From the NCBI RefSeq assembly GCF_903944925.1, contig NZ_CAJATU010000101.1, positions 1 through 64,000 of the forward strand: a stretch of 64,000 nucleotides of DNA, read 5' to 3'. This DNA is from an uncultured Rhodopila sp. (GTDB lineage: Bacteria; Pseudomonadota; Alphaproteobacteria; Acetobacterales; Acetobacteraceae). The position numbers and the translations under genes are program-made. A model generated the notes under the pieces. It worked only from the letters and a program-made list of their open reading frames with translations, made no database searches and was not told where the DNA came from. This document shows, one piece after another, positions 63,128-64,000 of the stretch. Position 1 is the stretch's first letter. Every line of letters starts with the position of its first letter.

Positions 63128-64000
63128 CTAACGCGGTGTTGCCAGATAATCTATTTGCCGCCCTGGCGATGTCTCCTGGAGGACGCTCACATCATAGTCC
63201 AAGGCCGCGAAGAAGGCGTGGTAGTCATCCATCGCGTCGCCATGCTGCGCGCTGAGATCGCGCTCCCACTCGAACAGCACCGTGGGACGGCACCGTCGGA
63301 TGGTGCCTTCGGCGCCCCGGAGCACTCTTAAATCAGCGCCTTGCGTGTCCACCTTGATGAGCGCAACCCGTTCCAGGCCGAGGTCGTCCAAAGCGACGCA
63401 ACGCACATCCCCGACTCCGTCGTCTGCGATCTCAAACGTGAGGGCAGCAGCATTGGCGCTATGGGCATAGTCCGGTCGACCGTCGATCTGCGGGGAGGCT
63501 ACCTGCTGCCGCTGCGGCGGAGCCAGCCGCATAAGGCCGGCGCGATCGTACAATGCCAGGTTGTGGGCTTCCACATTCGCGCAACTGTTCAGGGCCAGAT
63601 TGCCGCAAAGAACCTGGTAAATGCCCCGCTGTGGCTCGAAGGCGTGGACCGTGCCGAACCACATCGACATCGTCACTGTATGCAAGCCGATATACGCGCC
63701 TGCATCGACTGCCACGCCATCTCGCCGGGCGGCGCGCGCAATGGCGGCCCGGACATGGGGCTCCCATTCCCGTCCGTCAGCAACGAGGCCGCCAATCAGG
63801 TCGTGCTGGCGGACTAGAAAGCGCGTGCCGGTGTCGGTGGCTGCGAGGGTAAGTCCATCCTGTCCCACCGCCAGGCGATCCCCGGCACGCAAGGTGGCAC
63901 CACGATGCAAAGAGACAACGTACGCCGCTGCTTCTCGAGCCTGTACAGCGGCACTGGTTGCTTCGCCGAGCGTGGTCCGTATCTGCTCGCTCAGGGAACC
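63128..64000 (-). CDS. FkbM-family methyltransferase, N-terminus cut by the window edge
   Basis: The frame is open to the right edge, so the start lies outside the window; 290 codons are seen. The methyltransferase core is present: VAVDAGAYIGLHTVTMS for the cofactor loop, VHAFEPQRGIYQVLCGNLAL and the family signature ALIKVDTQGADLRVLRGAEG, then a C-terminal FEWERDLSAQHGDAMDDYHA. FkbM enzymes O-methylate sugars or polyketides; here a surface glycan is most likely. A TTG at 63910 is an internal codon and not a good start, because in-frame sequence continues without a stop. Confidence 0.88.
   Translation of the reverse strand, partial: GSLSEQIRTTLGEATSAAVQAREAAAYVVSLHRGATLRAGDRLAVGQDGLTLAATDTGTRFLVRQHDLIGGLVADGREWEPHVRAAIARAARRDGVAVDAGAYIGLHTVTMSMWFGTVHAFEPQRGIYQVLCGNLALNSCANVEAHNLALYDRAGLMRLAPPQRQQVASPQIDGRPDYAHSANAAALTFEIADDGVGDVRCVALDDLGLERVALIKVDTQGADLRVLRGAEGTIRRCRPTVLFEWERDLSAQHGDAMDDYHAFFAALDYDVSVLQETSPGRQIDYLATPR

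Overview
The window is high-GC DNA from an alphaproteobacterium, most likely Rhodospirillales and probably Acetobacteraceae. The reasons are the complete ccoNOQPGHIS set, a PetP/PetR-type regulator pair, an RsaA-like S-layer locus and dispersed GTGTCATGGCCGGGC palindromes of a kind seen in many alphaproteobacterial genomes. The genus assignment is inference; there is no rRNA, tRNA, IS or CRISPR array in the window.

1-14.6 kb: fatty-acid type metabolism (partial thiolase and an acyl-CoA synthetase, divergent from an AraC-type regulator), a pentapeptide-repeat protein, a MarR/OmpR/histidine-kinase regulatory operon (petP-petR-like) divergent from a branched-chain aminotransferase, a diguanylate cyclase, a flavin amine oxidase, a Uma2-type protein and a large PLP amino-acid decarboxylase.

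14.7-24.4 kb: a minus-strand operon for the high-affinity cbb3 cytochrome oxidase and its assembly factors (small membrane ORF, ccoN, ccoO, ccoQ, ccoP, ccoG, ccoH, ccoI, ccoS), with an FNR/FixK box between it and a divergent TauE/SafE-like membrane protein. An OmpW porin follows with its own perfect FNR/FixK box. 24.6-28.3 kb: an ArsR regulator and peroxiredoxin divergent from a solitary Rieske protein across an AT-rich dyad, then a flavin monooxygenase and a small methyltransferase.

28.4-38.0 kb: a complete MdtABC-NodT type RND efflux operon. 38.3-42.5 kb: thioredoxin-reductase-like protein, glutathione transferase, GT87-like membrane protein, AhpD-like protein and a quinone oxidoreductase.

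42.6-64.0 kb: a cell-surface locus. It holds glycosyltransferases (one a 1231-residue three-domain enzyme), gmd and rmd for GDP-D-rhamnose, FkbM and other methyltransferases, a type I secretion ABC transporter with its adaptor, and an 826-residue cysteine-free Thr/Ala/Gly-rich protein with three N-terminal DUF4214-type motifs. The order and content resemble the Caulobacter rsaA-rsaD-rsaE S-layer locus with its neighbouring O-polysaccharide genes. Divergent from the S-layer-like gene is an uncharacterised two-gene unit, an XRE regulator plus a 582-residue membrane-associated protein; this is the most promising undescribed system here. At least eight REP-like palindromes lie left of 38.2 kb and none was found to the right, so the surface locus may have a different history from the rest.
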